Under the pieces are notes generated by a model, which saw only the letters and a list, made by a program, of their open reading frames with translations, was not told the origin of the DNA and did no database searches. A DNA stretch of 64,000 bases, from NCBI RefSeq assembly GCF_019969845.1, contig NZ_JAHXYR010000002.1, forward strand, positions 62,001 to 126,000, in the 5' to 3' direction. Positions 26,463-36,900 of the stretch are shown one piece after another. How positions within the stretch are numbered: position 1 is the stretch's first letter; every line of letters starts with the position of its first letter. Position numbers and translations under genes: made by a program. This stretch comes from Sphingobacterium sp. GVS05A (GTDB lineage: Bacteria > Bacteroidota > Bacteroidia > Sphingobacteriales > Sphingobacteriaceae).

Positions 26463-29400
26463 ATGAATAAAGAGTCGAACAATGTATATAAAAGTACCTG
26501 CTGCTACTGTGGTGTAGGTTGCGGTGTGAAGATATCGGTCGAAAAAAATAAAATGATTTCCGTTATCGGCGATAGTGAACACCCTGTCAATCAAGGCAAA
26601 TTATGTAGCAAGGGCATGAATCTGCAATATACAGTCAATGATCGCTCAGACAGACTTCTCTACCCGCAGATGAGGCACCATAGATCCAGTCCGTTACAAC
26701 GTGTTTCATGGGATGATGCGTTGGATCGTGCGGCAGCGGTCTTACGCACGCTAATTGCAAAATACGGTCCTGATTCTGTGGCATTTTATGCTTCTGGACA
26801 ATGCCTTACAGAGGAGTATTACATTCTCAATAAACTAGTCAAGGGGTTTATTGGCACGAACAATATTGACACCAATTCACGTCTTTGTATGAGCAGCGCT
26901 GTGGCAGCATATAAAAAAGCGTTGGGTGAGGATAGTGTACCGATATGCTACGACGATATCGAGATTGCTGATTGCTTTTTGGTCGCAGGTGCCAATCCCG
27001 CCTGGTGCCATCCGATCCTTTGGCGACGTGTAGAGGCGCACAAAGCTAAAAATCCAGCGACCAAAATTATTGTTGTCGACCCTCGTGTTACTGATACCTG
27101 CGCATTGGCTGACCTGCATTTGCAAATTAACCCAGGGACAGACATTACCCTCAATTATGCGCTGGGAAGATTACTTATAGAACAAGGAGATATAGACCTT
27201 GATTTTATAAGCAATCATACCGAAGGATATGAAATGTACAAAAAACGGGTATTCGAACGTACTTTACTGGAGTCCGCTGCAATATGTGGTGTCCCAGTGG
27301 AAGACATTGAACGCGCAGCCAGCTATATTGGCGAATCCAAGAGTCTTCTGAGTATGTGGACAATGGGGCTTAATCAGAGTGTAGTGGGAGTTAACAAAAA
27401 CCTGAGCCTAATTGACCTTAGCCTGATTACAGGGAAAATCGGAAAACCGGGAAGTGGTCCTTTCTCACTAACTGGACAACCCAATGCTATGGGCGGTAGA
27501 GAAGTTGGAGGGCTTGCCAATCTACTGCCCGCTCACCGTGATATGGATAATAAGACACATCGCGATGAAATTCAACAATTCTGGTCAGGGACTACTTTGA
27601 GCAGCAAACCAGGGCTCACAGCTACCGAAATGTTTGAAGCCTTAGCGGACGGACGATTGAAGGCAATTTGGATTCTTTGCACCAACCCACTCACTAGTCT
27701 CCCGAACACACGGCTGGTGGAAAAAGCATTGCAAATGGCTAAATTCGTTGTAGTTCAGGAGATATCCAATAAGCCCCAGACCCTGGACTTTGCGGATATT
27801 ATTCTTCCTGCAGCTGGATGGGCCGAAAAAGAAGGTACAATGACGAATTCAGAACGCAGGATCAGTCACCTGCATCAGGCTATTGCCCCTCCAGGCGAAG
27901 CTCTTCCGGATGCAGAAATCCTTTCAAGGTTTGCACAAAAAATGGGTTTTAAAGGTTTTTCATATCCTACACAACAGGACATCTATAAAGAACATGTCCA
28001 GTTAACGGCAGGGACAAGTATCGACATTACTGGGTTGGATTATAAACTTATTGACAATCTAAATACCGTGCAGTGGCCTTTTGATCTGTCAAAGAGAAAA
28101 GGTACTCCACGACTTTTTCAGGATAACAAATTCCTTACGCCAAGTGGGCGGGCGCAATTGCATAGCCCTCCTGATCAGCATCACAGTGAATTGCCTGACC
28201 AAAATTTTCCGTTTATCCTGACAACAGGACGGATCCGTGACCAATGGCATACCATGTCGAAAACAGGTAAGGTCAGTAAGCTGAACCAACATATTCAGAA
28301 TGCATTTTTGGAAATTCATCCAAGAGATGCAACAGCACTGAACTTGATTGACGGGCAATTGGCAAATGTTTATTCTCTACGAGGCGAAGTTCGTGTCAGG
28401 ACACGGATCAGCAAGACGATTAAACCTGGGGTCGTATTTCTACCGATGCATTGGGGTAAGATATTGGGATCTGATCTCCATAGAGCTAATAATCTGACCA
28501 ACGATTTAGTGGATCCTATTTCGAAGGAGCCTGACTTTAAATTTTGCGCGGTACGTGTCGAACCTCATGTGAAGAGTAAGGAACGTATTGTCATTGTTGG
28601 TGCCGGTGCCGGAGCGCATGGTTTTGTCCGCTCCTTTCGGGAACTAAACAAGACCGATGAAATTATCATTTTCAGTAATGAGGATCTGCCTTTTTATAAT
28701 CGTGTCATGCTGCCACATTATGTCAGTGGCGAGCTTCAATGGGAGCAATTGGTAAAAATGAAAGACGAAGAGGAACCTTTACTCGATATCCAACATCTAC
28801 GTGGTATCCAGGTTAATGCAATCGACCGAATCAACAAATATGTTTTGGATTCTCGAGGTATTAAAACATATTATGATATCTTAATTCTCGCGACAGGCAG
28901 CCGTCCCAGCCTGCCAAAGCATGTGCCGAAGCTACCTGGTATTTTTACGATGCGGCGTCGGACTGACGCTGACCTATTGAAGCGATACCTTCCCGGGCAG
29001 GCGCATGTCGTTATCGTAGGCGGAGGATTATTAGGACTGGAAATGGCAGCTTCACTCCGTGAAAATGGGACAAAAATCACCATCGTTCAACGTGTTTCGC
29101 GTTTTTTGAATCGTCAGCTAGATCCACTTGGGAGTCAATTGCTTCACGAAGAAATGATAGACCTCGGCTGCGATATATTCTATAACGATGAAGTTCAACT
29201 ATACTACGGCCGCAATAAACTGACAAAGATCGAATTAAAGAGTGGACGACAGATCAAATGCGACGCACTAATCCTAGCGATAGGTACTACGCCCAATATC
29301 GAATTAGCAAGGGATGCCGGCCTACTTTGCCAACGGGGTGTGGTCGTGGATAGTCATATGAAAACTAGCGACCCTGCTATTTATGCCATCGGAGAGATTG

Positions 29401-29984
29401 CAGAATTTGAAGGGACACTTTACGGTATCACTGCAGCTGCCGAAGAACAGGCTTGTATAGTTGCACATTATCATCAGGGGGATATCAGTAGCTATTATAA
29501 GGGAAGCCTGTTTATGAATATTATCAAAATACAAGGTTTTGACCTCTGTAGCATCGGTCTTACAGAAACGCCAAATGAGGACTATGAAGAGATTATTTTT
29601 ATTGACAAGGCCAAGCGCTATTACAAAAAATGTATTATCTATCAGGATAGACTTGTAGGTGCCATTTTGATCGGTGACAAGAACGAATTTTCTGAGTTTA
29701 AAAACTTGATTGCAAACAGGATCGAATTAAGTGAAAAACGGCTACAGCTACTACGAAGCGGAACTGCCAAAGAAGCTGTCATTGGGCGATTGGTATGTTC
29801 ATGCAGCCAAGTTGGAGAGGGAAATCTGCAACGATGTATTAGCGGTGGATGTACCGATTTTCAGGAGTTATGTACATCCACCGGAGCTGGGACAGGTTGT
29901 GGATCCTGTAAACCCGAAGTTAAGCGTATTTTGGAAAACTACGCTGCAGAAAAGGATAAGGAGGTAAAATCCTATGCAAAGTAA
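26463..29984 (+). CDS. Assimilatory nitrate reductase fused to NAD(P)H/FAD electron-transfer module
   Basis: An 1173-residue fusion. Residues 1 to about 700 are a molybdopterin oxidoreductase with an N-terminal [4Fe-4S] motif at C13, C16, C20 and C48, and MGTD-binding phrases such as FYASGQCLTEEYY and MCMSSAV-like SRLCMSSAVAAYKKA. From about 707 (IVIVGAGAGAHGFVRSF) a pyridine-nucleotide/FAD oxidoreductase resembling NirB's N-terminus or NasB begins. A C-terminal BFD-like [2Fe-2S] domain has GRLVCSCSQVGEGN and GCGSC. In many bacteria these are separate catalytic and electron-transfer subunits; here one chain can take electrons from NAD(P)H to nitrate. No signal peptide, so cytoplasmic. Confidence 0.94.
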   Translation: MNKESNNVYKSTCCYCGVGCGVKISVEKNKMISVIGDSEHPVNQGKLCSKGMNLQYTVNDRSDRLLYPQMRHHRSSPLQRVSWDDALDRAAAVLRTLIAKYGPDSVAFYASGQCLTEEYYILNKLVKGFIGTNNIDTNSRLCMSSAVAAYKKALGEDSVPICYDDIEIADCFLVAGANPAWCHPILWRRVEAHKAKNPATKIIVVDPRVTDTCALADLHLQINPGTDITLNYALGRLLIEQGDIDLDFISNHTEGYEMYKKRVFERTLLESAAICGVPVEDIERAASYIGESKSLLSMWTMGLNQSVVGVNKNLSLIDLSLITGKIGKPGSGPFSLTGQPNAMGGREVGGLANLLPAHRDMDNKTHRDEIQQFWSGTTLSSKPGLTATEMFEALADGRLKAIWILCTNPLTSLPNTRLVEKALQMAKFVVVQEISNKPQTLDFADIILPAAGWAEKEGTMTNSERRISHLHQAIAPPGEALPDAEILSRFAQKMGFKGFSYPTQQDIYKEHVQLTAGTSIDITGLDYKLIDNLNTVQWPFDLSKRKGTPRLFQDNKFLTPSGRAQLHSPPDQHHSELPDQNFPFILTTGRIRDQWHTMSKTGKVSKLNQHIQNAFLEIHPRDATALNLIDGQLANVYSLRGEVRVRTRISKTIKPGVVFLPMHWGKILGSDLHRANNLTNDLVDPISKEPDFKFCAVRVEPHVKSKERIVIVGAGAGAHGFVRSFRELNKTDEIIIFSNEDLPFYNRVMLPHYVSGELQWEQLVKMKDEEEPLLDIQHLRGIQVNAIDRINKYVLDSRGIKTYYDILILATGSRPSLPKHVPKLPGIFTMRRRTDADLLKRYLPGQAHVVIVGGGLLGLEMAASLRENGTKITIVQRVSRFLNRQLDPLGSQLLHEEMIDLGCDIFYNDEVQLYYGRNKLTKIELKSGRQIKCDALILAIGTTPNIELARDAGLLCQRGVVVDSHMKTSDPAIYAIGEIAEFEGTLYGITAAAEEQACIVAHYHQGDISSYYKGSLFMNIIKIQGFDLCSIGLTETPNEDYEEIIFIDKAKRYYKKCIIYQDRLVGAILIGDKNEFSEFKNLIANRIELSEKRLQLLRSGTAKEAVIGRLVCSCSQVGEGNLQRCISGGCTDFQELCTSTGAGTGCGSCKPEVKRILENYAAEKDKEVKSYAK
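29958..29964 (+). promoter_or_regulatory. Strong Shine-Dalgarno for the overlapping downstream gene
   Basis: AAGGAGG sits nine bases before the ATG at 29974, inside the end of the nitrate reductase gene. Such strong sites are uncommon in Bacteroidota. It supports the 29974 start over an ATG 15 bases later, and the coupling of the two genes, which overlap by 11 bases. Confidence 0.7.
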
Positions 29985-31443
29985 AACAATGAAAAAAGGA
30001 CAGTTTATCAAGGTTAACCTCTCAGGAGGTGCAATATCTCCAGGAGAACTCGACAACTTATTGATTCCTTTGGAAGAGGTGGGTATTACGGAAGTCAAAT
30101 TTGGCAGTAGGCAGCAACTATATTTTAAAGTAAACGATACGCAACTTGAAGAATTAGAATATATACTGTTCAATCAGGAGTTTGCTTATGAAATTGGTCA
30201 GGATATATATCCAAACATTGTGAGTTCATATGTAGCCGATGGGCTTTTTAATCAGGGAGCATGGGTACGTGAAGGCGTATATAAAGATATTTTGGACAGT
30301 TTCGAGTTCAATCCCCAGTTGAAAGTGAATGTTGTGGACTGCACTCAATCCTTGGTACCGTATTATACTGGAAATCTAAATTTCATCACTTCGGAATTTA
30401 GCAATTATTGGTACCTTCAGCTCCGATTTCCCAAAAGCAACTTATTTTACACCTGGTCCACTCTTGTAAATACCGACGATATTGCGAGACTAAGTCTGTT
30501 TTTGGAGCCAATGATGATCGGGTCGCTGGTTGCAACTTCAAGCGAAGGACAACAGTTGGGACAAAAGTTAGAAGCGTCAGCTATTGCCTCCGGAAAATTT
30601 CTTTTCCAGTCCACAGAACAGCCATTTATGGAACCCACCTTTAAACTCCCCTATTATGAGGGATTTAATACCTACCAAGATAGATTATGGCTGGGCGTAT
30701 ACCGGCGCTCCGAAACCTTTTCGACCGCTTTTTTACGCGACATATGTAATCTCTGTCTGCAACACAGGATCGGCCAATTGTACACTACGCCTTGGAAATC
30801 AATTGTTATTAAAGATATTCAAACGACGACAAGACCTGATTGGGATATTGTGCTAGATCGACATCGAATCAACCTGCGGCATGCCCTAAATGAACTCAAT
30901 TGGATGACCGAAGATTTTGATCCAATTGCATTAGCGCTTAAGCAGGAATTGGTGCACCACATGAACTGGTTGGATATTCGCACGTACAAACTTTGTTTTG
31001 GTATTAAAATGCAACCAAAGAGTGGGATCTGGGGATCTGTAATTTTACGTTTCATCGACTCTAAGGGAGAGAAATCTTGGTTTCAGGTGCAACATACGCA
31101 AGATTTCAACCCTAATTCAAGAGACTTTGTCACTTATCAAAAACGCGTGGAACGAGCAGAACTTATAAGTGTGATCTTGGCACTGTGCGAAGAATTTTAT
31201 CAACTTCGAGGTAGAGCAGTGATCCAAGAACCTCATAATATTCCTACGCTGGCTACAACAGAAAAGTCCGATCTGATCAGAGTCACTTATCAATGTCCAG
31301 CCTGTCAGACAATATATGATCCCATCTGGGGAGATAGTACGCAGGATGTCGCCGCAGGAACACTATTTGAGAAGCTGCCTGCGACATATTGTTGTAGCAT
31401 TTGTGAAAATGAAAAGTCAACTTTTAAGAAACTGATCAAATAA
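29974..31443 (+). CDS. Rubredoxin-tailed nitrite/sulfite-reductase-like protein
   Basis: A 489-residue cytoplasmic protein. The N-terminal part (GQFIKVNLSGGAISPGELD) resembles the ferredoxin-like half-domain of siroheme nitrite/sulfite reductases. A second similar half may follow the middle region. I cannot find the CxxxxxC plus CxxxC ligand set for siroheme/[4Fe-4S]; only RDICNLCLQH offers a Cys pair. The C-terminal 55 residues form a rubredoxin: CPACQTIYDPIWGD, then CCSIC. It overlaps the nitrate reductase gene and is likely an electron-transfer partner of that enzyme rather than a second nitrite reductase, since NirBD is already present. Confidence 0.75.
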   Translation: MQSKTMKKGQFIKVNLSGGAISPGELDNLLIPLEEVGITEVKFGSRQQLYFKVNDTQLEELEYILFNQEFAYEIGQDIYPNIVSSYVADGLFNQGAWVREGVYKDILDSFEFNPQLKVNVVDCTQSLVPYYTGNLNFITSEFSNYWYLQLRFPKSNLFYTWSTLVNTDDIARLSLFLEPMMIGSLVATSSEGQQLGQKLEASAIASGKFLFQSTEQPFMEPTFKLPYYEGFNTYQDRLWLGVYRRSETFSTAFLRDICNLCLQHRIGQLYTTPWKSIVIKDIQTTTRPDWDIVLDRHRINLRHALNELNWMTEDFDPIALALKQELVHHMNWLDIRTYKLCFGIKMQPKSGIWGSVILRFIDSKGEKSWFQVQHTQDFNPNSRDFVTYQKRVERAELISVILALCEEFYQLRGRAVIQEPHNIPTLATTEKSDLIRVTYQCPACQTIYDPIWGDSTQDVAAGTLFEKLPATYCCSICENEKSTFKKLIK

Positions 31444-31498
31444 AGAACTATACTTTTTAACGTATCATCTTCTAGATACTGACAAAAGGTCGCCGGCC

Positions 31499-31596
31499 GC
31501 TTTTACTAATTTTGAACCTGGCCCTTCAGCTGCCATAGCGAAAGTAGATACTGCGATTAAGGCTGCTGCTGCGAATGTATTTACTAATGAGTTTAT
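31499..31596 (-). pseudogene. N-terminal fragment of an NTF2-like secreted protein
   Basis: On the minus strand this matches the signal-peptide region of the gene at 58037 almost base for base (coding for an Ala-rich signal and AEGPGSK). The start codon has become ATA at 31594-31596 and the sequence stops resembling the family after about 33 codons. It is preceded on the minus strand by the same leader as the intact copies. A dead copy. Confidence 0.85.
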
Positions 31597-31790
31597 AATG
31601 TCTTTATTTTATTGTGTTAGTTTTTCATCTAAATAGCTTGTTCTTTATTTGTGATGAAGCTATCATGAGCATTTCCATCTATGCTCATGATGGTTTTTGT
31701 TCCTATTTGTTGATTCAAAACTACAACACAATACGCCCCCGGCCTATGGACTTTAGACTAACGGACAGAAAAACTCGGTGAATGGCAGGA
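31597..31790 (-). promoter_or_regulatory. Conserved leader of the NTF2-like family, copy 1
   Basis: A 190-base stretch shared with the leaders at 56300, 56700 and 58487. Reading on the minus strand it contains the -7 box TAGTTTTG (31723-31716), a perfect inverted repeat ATCATGAGCAT/ATGCTCATGAT, and then AATAAAGACAT-like sequence before the lost start codon. The far end has the shared phrase ACCGAGTTTTTCTGTCCG. It probably still carries a promoter although the gene is dead. Confidence 0.65.
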
Positions 31791-31794
31791 AGGT

Positions 31795-32022
31795 GAAGGT
31801 ACATCGGTACACGGAGCATCTCGATATCATCCACATAAAGCGTAATTGCCCGTTCAGACCATACGACAGATATGAAATTTGTCTGTCCAAGATTTCCCCT
31901 CGAGGCCTTTGACCGATTTGGGCTTTCCATTGCCGATCAGTGCCTGTTGCAATATTGGCCAATATATTACCTCCATAATATTTCATAATATCTAGCCATT
32001 GGAAGGCCATTACACAATCCCC
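31795..32022 (-). pseudogene. Frame-broken fragment of a GH16-like glucanase
   Basis: Different minus-strand frames give, in order, NGLPMA, then LDIMKYYGGNILANIATGTD, then KSWTDKFHICRMV, then WSERAITLYVDDIEML. These correspond to successive pieces of Bacteroidota family 16 enzymes (the E-x-D-x-x-E active-site strand, the FH..R.VW strand and the YVDD strand). At least two frameshifts and loss of both ends make it non-functional. The catalytic glutamates are not preserved in a single frame. It abuts the conserved NTF2 leader. The remaining sequence to 32155 shows nothing recognisable. Confidence 0.65.
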
Positions 32023-32155
32023 CCCTTTTTCATTGATAATGAAAGATTATTATCACTTCCCTCTGAAAGAATGATTAGGGCAAATAGACTTACCCTAAAA
32101 TAAGCCTATTTGTAAAAAATCAGATCATATCGATCAAACAATATCCTGATAAAGA

Positions 32156-33868
32156 TTACTTATACCCTGGATTTTGCTTTAGATTGTCGCCGTCTTTGTT
32201 ATTCAGTTGAATCTCACTTAATGGGATAGGCAGTAAAACATTGTAATCCTGAAAACCAGTTGTTATTTTGTTTGCAGGTCCTGTGTCCCCATTTCGTAAA
32301 ATCCGTTCTTTTAATTTATTCATTCTGACTAAAGTCATCCGACGGTTTTCTTCTGCAATCAGCTCCCGAGCGCGTTCGTCCAGGATAAAATCAATCGTTA
32401 AATCACTTGTGGCTACTTTTCCTAACTGATTATTTCCAGACTCTGTACGTGCCATTTTAAATGAGCGATCCCGCAGTTTATTGATATCCTCTGCCGCACC
32501 GGCTGCATTTCCCTGACGCAATCGAGCTTCTGCACGCAGCAAATAGGTTTCGCCGAATCTCATCACAGGCCAATCTTTCACCAGCGCATAACCAAAATCA
32601 TCGAGTGGATCATAACCACCCCATTTTGTTGGAAATGGATACCAAACTTCTAAACTATCGGTACGAAAAGGAACTACTTTATCCCCTGTTTTGATAACAA
32701 TATTTTTAATTCCTGCACCTTTTGCTACGCGATATCCATCGGCGTTGACACCAATTTCTGCACTGAAATTTGGACGATTATAATTGGTTGTCCTGCGTAT
32801 ATTAAAATTACTATTGCGAATATCGCCCTTTAGCCCATTCCATACCGTATATTTCATAAAATTACTCAACCGTAAACGGCCATTTCCTCTTCCACCCAGC
32901 GAATCGGCATTGACCATCCCATCCCACTTATGATAAGCTGGCTGCCATACCCGGCGTTGTTGTGGGTTGTCAATAGTACCGCCATTAACCTCTCGATTGA
33001 ACTCCACCTCAAAAGTCCAGATAGCCTCGGTATTCCCCTGCCTACGACGCATATTCCCCTGACGAAACATATCTCTAAAATAATCGCCGCCTTCAGACAG
33101 GTATTTTCCGTAACGTGTCTCAATCAACTTATAGTTACCCCCGTCGATAATGGCGGTTGCCATAGCTTCCGCTTGCGCGAAATAGCTTGCATCACGCATA
33201 CCAATACGTAAAAAAGCTTCTGCAGCAAGCTGTCTCGCCATATCTTTATTGATTCGGCTAGGTGTGCTGGCTGTAGCAAGATCGGGGAGCTCTTTAACTG
33301 CATAATTCAAATCATCGGTGATAACTTTATCGATATCAGCAACAGCGGCCCGTGTATAATTAAATGAAGGCACCTTAATTGAACTGGTCAACAAAGGTAC
33401 ATCTCCCCATAAAGTAACCAGCATATTATAGGCGTAGGCACGAAAAAACCGCGCTTCTGCAGTAGCCTTTGGATTGCTATCACCCACTCCATCTATGACA
33501 AGGTTGGCATTATTAATAAATGCATAGCATTTTTCCCACAAAAAACTTACACTTCCATTTTCTGAATTCAGATCAGCATATTGGTAAAAAGGATTTTCAA
33601 CACCCTCTGTCGATCCTGCACTCGTAATATCTGTCCCAATCTGCCAGCTGGAAAGAAATCCTTGCCGGCCACTGTAGCCCCAGAGCTGTGCAAAATTGTA
33701 ATGTAAGCCCAGCAACCTGTTCTCCACTGTGGTGGGATCAACATTCGTAGCATCGTAACTTGAATATGGTTTCTCGTCCAAATAGCCTTTACCACAAGAG
33801 ATCGCTCCTACGGATAACAAAGCAAATATGGAAAATAAGGTGGTATAATTGTTTATCGTCTTTTTCAT
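32156..33868 (-). CDS. SusD/RagB surface glycan-binding lipoprotein
   Basis: A 570-residue lipoprotein with lipobox AISC. SusD features include ATAEARFFRAYAYNMLVTLWGDVPL, the INKDMARQLAAEAFLRIG segment, and a C-terminal LDERARELIAEENRRMTLVR block followed by LKQNPGYK. It pairs with the SusC gene 38 bases upstream to form the uptake complex of the locus that continues to 43.2 kb. Confidence 0.95.
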   Translation of the reverse strand: MKKTINNYTTLFSIFALLSVGAISCGKGYLDEKPYSSYDATNVDPTTVENRLLGLHYNFAQLWGYSGRQGFLSSWQIGTDITSAGSTEGVENPFYQYADLNSENGSVSFLWEKCYAFINNANLVIDGVGDSNPKATAEARFFRAYAYNMLVTLWGDVPLLTSSIKVPSFNYTRAAVADIDKVITDDLNYAVKELPDLATASTPSRINKDMARQLAAEAFLRIGMRDASYFAQAEAMATAIIDGGNYKLIETRYGKYLSEGGDYFRDMFRQGNMRRRQGNTEAIWTFEVEFNREVNGGTIDNPQQRRVWQPAYHKWDGMVNADSLGGRGNGRLRLSNFMKYTVWNGLKGDIRNSNFNIRRTTNYNRPNFSAEIGVNADGYRVAKGAGIKNIVIKTGDKVVPFRTDSLEVWYPFPTKWGGYDPLDDFGYALVKDWPVMRFGETYLLRAEARLRQGNAAGAAEDINKLRDRSFKMARTESGNNQLGKVATSDLTIDFILDERARELIAEENRRMTLVRMNKLKERILRNGDTGPANKITTGFQDYNVLLPIPLSEIQLNNKDGDNLKQNPGYK

Positions 33869-33906
33869 GTGTATATAATTGATTTTTGCAAAATGATGGT
33901 TAAGCG

Positions 33907-36900
33907 TTAAAAACTAAGGTTAATACCTAATACATACGTCCTTACCATTGGGTAGTTGATGTTGTCATTTCCTGATCCACGTGTAATATCCCTAGCTTCG
34001 GGATCCCAGCCAAGCCAATTGGTCCATGTATACAGATTGCGACCACTAGCATATACTGTCAAGCCCTGTACTCCAATTTTTTCGACAAGCTGCTGCGGCA
34101 TTGTATAACTTAAGGTTACATCTTTCAAACGAGTGAAACTAGCATTTGAGGGGAAGCCATATCCATGAATATTGGAATGGTTACCCAAAGAACGCCATTC
34201 ATTGCTTTTGTTTTCCGGTGTCCAATACCCGAGCGCTGCTGGTGTGCTTCGACGTCCCATCTCGTCCGACGCTCCTCCTATCTGCGGATTATTGCGCAAC
34301 GCTCCTTGCACTGTATTGATAAAAACATTTAGCGTAAACGCTTTGTAAGTAAACGTATTTGTCAAACCGGCAGTCCACTTCGGTGCAGTCTGCCCCAAAA
34401 CAGATCGATCGCCGTCATCGATTTTTCCATCACCATTTATATCTGCAAGTTTGAGATCGCCAGCTTGCGCAGCATCATCCCAGCCCTTATTCGCTCCAGA
34501 CGCAATCTCGTCCGCCTGCCAGATACCCACCTTCGTATAATCGTAAATTACCCCTAGAGGCTGCCCTATAAACCACCTATTGCCCAGGTCGTCTTTCCCG
34601 TTACCATATACTTCCGTAATTTTATTTTTATTACGAGAGAAGACCAGTGTACTCGACCAGTTAAAATGATCTTTTACGATATTTTTGGTATTTAAGGTCA
34701 GGTCGATACCCTTATTCTCAATTTTACCGATATTAGAATAAACTGTCGCAAAACCAGTTAGCTTGGGCAATCCTTGGGTCAGGAGCAGATCATAGGTGCT
34801 GGATTTGTACATATCAATACTACCTGTGATCCGATTATTTAATAGTCCAAAGTCGACACCGGTATTTAGACCTTTTGTTTTCTCCCACTGTAGATCGTAA
34901 TTGCCCATCAAGGTTCGAATAGTTAAGGCCGTATTCGACAAGCCATTCATTGCCATTGGGTTTGAGTCCATTAAAAATTGAGTGCGATAAACAGGTATAG
35001 CCTCATTTCCAGAAAGGCCATAAGAAATACGCCATTTTAAATTACTGACAATATGTTTGGCGTTTTGCATAAAGGATTCGTTATGAATATTCCATGCCGC
35101 AGCTGCGGATGGGAAAGCACCATATTTATTGTTTCTTCCGAATACAGATGCACCATCCCGACGAACGGTCAAGGTCAGCATATAGCGGCTATCATACGCA
35201 TAATTTAAGCGCCCCATTTGTGAGATTGTACGATATAAATCTGCCGTCGAAGAAACTTTTTGTGTTGACGCGGCCCCCAAGTTACCCCAACCAAGTGCAT
35301 CGTTGGGAAATACCTCGCCTGTCGCAATCGCCTGTTGCCAATATTTGCTTTTAGCCGCATATAGCCCCGTGAAGTCAATATGGTGCTTACCAAAGTCTTT
35401 GGTATAAGTTAATATATTCTCTACGGTATAGGTCTGTGTTTCACTATTGGTAATGCGTCCGAGACCAGCAAAATTATAGACCGATTCGCCTTCATATTCA
35501 TTGTTCCTGACCGGTACATAAGAATAGCCCGCATTCAATTTATATTTCAATCCCGCTAATGGTTTATATAATTCACCAAAATTTAAATCGGCATAGCCAT
35601 TCAAAGAAATGTTAAATTGCCGGCGCTGTGGATCTAAGGTCGTTGGCAATAAAGGATTGGACCATAATTGCTCTGAATACATCGGGTACTGTGTCAAAGA
35701 GCCATCCTCATTATACATTCTTGCATAGGGACTCATTGCCGCAGCTTGTAGCAGATTCGCCCGGCCCCCATCTCTATTATGTGCAACGATAAACGAAGAT
35801 GTACCCACAGATAGATATTTGGTGGCCTTAAAATCGGTATTAGTACGGAAGGAGTAACGTTTGTAATTGTACCCCAACAAGACTCCTTTTTCGTTTAGAT
35901 AATCGCCCGACACAAAATATTTGGCATTTTCACTACCTCCGGACAAACTTACGTTGTGATTCTGTATAACGCCAGTCTGCATAACCGCATCCAGCCAATC
36001 CGTAGTTACACCATTTTTATAATTGTCATATTCGTATTGATTCCGTACTGGACCGCCGTTGTATAAACTTGTATTGGTGATCCGAGCATATTCTGCATAA
36101 CGCTTTAACAATTCTTCGCCCGAAACCGGCTCGAGGAGATGCGCAACATTCTCCACACCAGCATAACCACTGTAACGAATCGACGGTTTACCTGTTGTCC
36201 CTCTCTTTGTTGTAATCAATATGACACCATTCGACCCATTTACGCCATAGATAGCCACTGCGGAAGGATCCTTAAGTATTTCTACCGATTCAATGTCATT
36301 GGGATTAATATCATTGATGGAGCCATCTGTTTTCGTCAAGGGGATTCCATCGACCACAACATAAGGCTCCGTTGTCGCACTGATTGAGTTTCTTCCTCTT
36401 ACCTGTACCGATGGCGCATCTCCAGGAATGGATGATGCTTGGGAAACCGTCACATTAGACACAGCACCCTGAATTGCCTGCATCACATTATTAACAGGGA
36501 TCTTTGAAAGACGATCCCTAGGAACTGAAGCAACCGATCCTGTTATATCAGATCGCTTCTGACTACCATAGCCCACCACAACAAGCTCCTCCAAGACATT
36601 TTCGGAAGGCGCAAGTGTAACGTCCAAATTGACCTGTTGCCCTATTGTAATTTGCTTCTCCTGAAAGCCAACTGATGTAATGATTAAAGTGTTGCCGGGG
36701 GATGCCGGAATGGAAAAATTTCCCTGTGCATTGGTTTGAACTGTTTCAGTCCCCCCTTTTACACGAATGGTAACACCTGCAACTCCCTTCCCTGAGAGAT
36801 CTTTAATAACCCCCTTGACAGTTGCACTCTGCCCATAACTGGACATGGCAATCAAAAAAAGACTGTTCAACAAAAGGCCTTTTTTTGAATATCTGTTATA

